DNA of 35,977 nt from CAZJDM01 sp964544765. GTDB lineage: Bacteria > Bdellovibrionota_B > Oligoflexia > CAYFLR01. Shown here in pieces: positions 33,556-35,977 of the stretch. The translations under genes were made by a program, and so were the position numbers. The stretch lies in assembly GCA_964544765.1 (NCBI GenBank), contig CAZJDM010000025.1:1-35977 (forward strand), read 5' to 3'. How positions within the stretch are numbered: the stretch's first letter is position 1; every line of letters begins with the position of its first letter. Under the pieces are notes generated by a model. The model made no database searches. It was not told the origin of the DNA and saw only the letters and a list, made by a program, of their open reading frames with translations.

Positions 33556-35817
33556 TTAGTTCCCAAGTATATTTAGGGCTGAACCGGCCTTAAACCATCC
33601 GATTTGTTCTTTATTCATGGTATGACACAATTTAATTTCATCCCTAGAACCATCTTGGTGAATAATCGCAGCCACCACATCTTTTTTGGGTTCTAAACTC
33701 GCCAAATCTGATATCGATATTTTATCAGACTCTTTAATTAAATCATAATCATTTGGATTGGAAAAGGTAAAGGGTAATATACCTTGTTTTTTTAAATTTG
33801 TTTCATGAATCCTAGCAAAGCTCCTGACAATCACTGCTACAGCTCCTAAAAAACGTGGGCACATGGCGGCATGTTCGCGACTGGATCCTTCTCCATAATT
33901 TTCATCACCTACAATAACCCATTTCACCCCAGCATTTTTATAGGATCTAGCTACTTCAGGAACACTTTGTCTTTGTCCAGTTTGTTGGTTAAGAGTCTCT
34001 CCAGCTATCTCCGTATAAGCATTTACCGCCCCCAATAAGGCGTTGTCACTAATTTTATCCAGATGACCCCTGAATTTTAACCATGGTCCAGCAGGAGAAA
34101 TATGATCAGTAGTACACTTGCCTTTCACTTTAATTAAAACTGGCAATTCGTTAAAATCCTTACCATCCCAGGCTAAGAAAGGAGCCAGTTTTTGTAATCG
34201 ATTAGAATTAGGATCAATAATAACCTCAGAACTACCATTACTTTCAGGAGGTAAATATCCCTCTTTGCTACTAACAAAACCTTCTTCAGGAATAGCGTCT
34301 ACCTGCTCGGGAGGATTTAATTTAAATTTTTGTCCGTTTTGATCAGTTAATTCATCATTCAAAGGATCAAAATCTAAACGTCCCGATAGACCCATCGCTA
34401 CCACGATTTCAGGACTAGCAATAAAACCTCTGGTTTCAGGATTACCATCATTTCGAGCTGGAAAATTTCGATTAAAACTAGTCACAATTGAATTATGATC
34501 TCCCTTTTTTACTCCATCAGTACGTATCCATTGACCAATGCAAGGACCACAAGAATTGGTATAAAAAACCGCGCCTATTTTCTCAAAATCATCATATATT
34601 CCGTCTCTCTTAATTGTTTCAAAAACTCTGGCACTACCTGGAGATAACGTAAACGTAGATTTTGCTTTTATTCCTTTCTCTATTGCTTGTTTAGCGACAT
34701 TAGCAGACCTTTTTAAATCCTCATAAGAAGAGTTAGTGCAACTTCCAACCAAAGCTGCTGTTAAATTTAACGGATATCCTTTTTCTTTAGCTTCTTCTTT
34801 CAATGCTGAAATGGGTCTGGCCAGATCGGGACTATGAGGGCCCACAATTTGAGGTTCTAAAGTTGATAAATTGATTTCTACTATTTCGTCATAATGATTT
34901 TCTGGGTCGGCTAATACTTCGGGATCAGCTTGTAAATATTCCTTATTTCTATCTAATACTTCCAAAATTTCTCCTCGTTCGGTAGCATCAAGATAATTTT
35001 TTATTCTACCATCATATGGAAAGACCGAGGTTGTAGCGCCTAACTCGGCTCCCATATTAGTGACCGTAGCTTTTCCAGTGGCACTTAAAGAAGAGGCCCC
35101 TTCGCCAAAATATTCGACTATTTTGTTGGTTCCTCCTTTTACAGTCAAAATACCCAATAGTTTTAAAATTATGTCCTTAGGAGAGGCCCACCCTTCAAGA
35201 TTGCCTAATAACCTAACTCCCAATACTTTAGGAAATTTTACCTCCCACGGCATACCGGCCATAACATCCACCGCATCCATACCACCCACACCACAAGCAA
35301 TCATACCTAAACCACCGGCATTAACGGTATGAGAATCAGTTCCTATCATCATACCGCCCGGAAAAACGTAATTTTCAAGAGCCACTTGATGAATAATACC
35401 TGATCCAGGACCCCAAAAACCTATTCCATATTTACTGCAAGCGCTCCTTAAAAAGTCGAACACTTCTTTATTGCTGTCATTAGCCATCTTCAAATCTTTA
35501 TGAGTACCAAATTGACCTGGTATTAAATGATCACAATGAACGGTGGTAGGCACTTCGGTATTTTTCTTCCCAGTACTCATAAATTGTAATATAGCCATCT
35601 GCCCGGTAACATCCTGCATCAAAACTCGATCAGGATTAAGTAATAAAAAGCTTTCTCCCCTATTCAATTCTTGCTTATGAGGATCATACAGATGACCTAA
35701 TAAGACTTTTTCAGTTAGAGTTAATGGTCTTTTTAATCTTTCTCGAACGATCTTTATATTTTTTTTAGTTTTTTCAAATACACTCTCTACTAATTCTTTG
35801 GTTGTGTCTATTTTCAT
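33556..35817 (-). CDS. acn: Aconitate hydratase, mitochondrial type
   Basis: Interconverts citrate and isocitrate through a [4Fe-4S] cluster held by Cys360 (GSCTNSS), Cys423 and Cys426 (SCGPCIG). 753 aa is the length of mitochondrial aconitase, shorter than AcnA (about 890) or AcnB (about 865). HCDHLIPGQ and GTDSHTVNAGG are early active-site segments, and GDENYGEGSSREHAA is the C-terminal swivel-domain signature. GAGG lies 6 nt before the ATG. It heads a run acn-sucC-sucD-sdhCAB. No icd or gltA lies inside that unit. Confidence 0.94.
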   Translation of the reverse strand: MKIDTTKELVESVFEKTKKNIKIVRERLKRPLTLTEKVLLGHLYDPHKQELNRGESFLLLNPDRVLMQDVTGQMAILQFMSTGKKNTEVPTTVHCDHLIPGQFGTHKDLKMANDSNKEVFDFLRSACSKYGIGFWGPGSGIIHQVALENYVFPGGMMIGTDSHTVNAGGLGMIACGVGGMDAVDVMAGMPWEVKFPKVLGVRLLGNLEGWASPKDIILKLLGILTVKGGTNKIVEYFGEGASSLSATGKATVTNMGAELGATTSVFPYDGRIKNYLDATERGEILEVLDRNKEYLQADPEVLADPENHYDEIVEINLSTLEPQIVGPHSPDLARPISALKEEAKEKGYPLNLTAALVGSCTNSSYEDLKRSANVAKQAIEKGIKAKSTFTLSPGSARVFETIKRDGIYDDFEKIGAVFYTNSCGPCIGQWIRTDGVKKGDHNSIVTSFNRNFPARNDGNPETRGFIASPEIVVAMGLSGRLDFDPLNDELTDQNGQKFKLNPPEQVDAIPEEGFVSSKEGYLPPESNGSSEVIIDPNSNRLQKLAPFLAWDGKDFNELPVLIKVKGKCTTDHISPAGPWLKFRGHLDKISDNALLGAVNAYTEIAGETLNQQTGQRQSVPEVARSYKNAGVKWVIVGDENYGEGSSREHAAMCPRFLGAVAVIVRSFARIHETNLKKQGILPFTFSNPNDYDLIKESDKISISDLASLEPKKDVVAAIIHQDGSRDEIKLCHTMNKEQIGWFKAGSALNILGN

Positions 35818-35858
35818 TCAGGGCCTCGCTTTTTACATATTTATATATAATAAATAGG

Positions 35859-35871
35859 AACCACCGTGGTT
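35859..35871. promoter_or_regulatory. Palindrome upstream of acn, candidate operator
   Basis: AACCACCGTGGTT is a 13-nt palindrome with one central base. It lies 42 nt before the acn ATG, just upstream of a TATATA-rich -10-like region (about 35842-35852), where a repressor or activator could act on the TCA unit. Confidence 0.35.
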
Positions 35872-35930
35872 AGTAACAAAATTAATAATCATCTGTCAAC
35901 AATTGGGAACCTATAAATAATGACCATAGG

Positions 35931-35945
35931 GCGGACTTTGTCCGC
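35931..35945. repeat. Small GC hairpin next to the fold-back repeat copy
   Basis: GCGGAC TTT GTCCGC is a perfect 6-bp stem with a TTT loop. It stands out as GC-rich in an AT-rich gap and leads directly into the repeat copy at 35952. It may be part of the same mobile repeat. Confidence 0.5.
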
Positions 35946-35951
35946 AGCCTT

Positions 35952-35977
35952 CAGTTATCAGTCTTCCGTTCTCAGCT
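35952..35977. repeat. Partial copy of the sucC-sucD fold-back repeat (cut by the window edge)
   Basis: CAGTTATCAGTCTTC matches the right arm of the 32238-32355 element exactly over 15 bases and then diverges slightly. The other arm would lie beyond the window. Confidence 0.6.

Noticed and set aside
1..35977. tRNA and rRNA genes
   Set aside because: No cloverleaf with a GGTTCRANNC T-arm and no rRNA-like conserved stretch was noticed by eye. A tRNAscan/Infernal run would settle this.

Overview
The window is AT-rich (very roughly one third G+C by eye) and densely coded. It comes from a diderm (Gram-negative-type) bacterium: it has a C-terminal-Phe outer-membrane barrel, a lipid A-type acyltransferase of the DUF374 group, lipoproteins and several exported proteins. 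The set of core enzymes is unusual: a long PPi-dependent phosphofructokinase, a type III glutamine synthetase, a mitochondrial-type aconitase, a cytosolic-type malate dehydrogenase and a three-subunit succinate dehydrogenase with one cytochrome b. Such mixes occur in spirochaete-, Bdellovibrionota- or candidate-phylum-like lineages, but I cannot assign a phylum from the sequence. No tRNA, rRNA, CRISPR array or transposase gene was seen.

Layout. Positions 1-8850 hold envelope and accessory genes: the tail of an upstream gene, a ROK-like kinase, a lipoprotein, lipB plus a lipid acyltransferase (minus strand), an exported Clp-like AAA+ protein broken by a frameshift, an outer-membrane barrel, a D-2-hydroxyacid dehydrogenase, and an anchored carboxypeptidase-regulatory/PDZ protein. 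A 117-bp fold-back (MITE-like) element follows. Positions 8991-16616 hold PPi-phosphofructokinase, a Ski2-like helicase, nadD, a secreted protein of unknown function, and an exported YheT-like hydrolase whose leader carries four spaced C-tracts. Positions 16687-22707 hold type III glutamine synthetase, a divergent XRE-type regulator, a Cys-rich surface protein, an MTA/SAH nucleosidase and a hemolysin III-family membrane protein.

Positions 22907-35817 are mostly central metabolism. mdh-metG and acn-sucC-sucD-sdhC-sdhA-sdhB are on the minus strand; gltA and bioY are on the plus strand. Together these give citrate synthase, aconitase, succinyl-CoA ligase, succinate dehydrogenase and malate dehydrogenase. 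Isocitrate dehydrogenase, 2-oxoglutarate dehydrogenase and fumarase must lie elsewhere or be absent. Several starts were moved to internal ATGs or to a TTG because a Shine-Dalgarno sequence decides them (mdh, sdhA, sdhC, sucC, bioY, the XRE regulator, the Cys-rich protein).

The strongest unusual signal is the Clp-like protein. It has a signal peptide in place of the N-domain, a first AAA+ domain with its catalytic residues lost but its pore-loop Tyr kept, and a second domain with catalytic residues kept but its pore loop apparently lost. It is split by an apparent +1 frameshift near 3800. Other signals are the MITE-like element, a 32-nt-arm fold-back repeat between sucC and sucD with a further copy at the window end, a second hairpin family present twice, and a C-rich, G-poor leader that could be a Rho or protein target.
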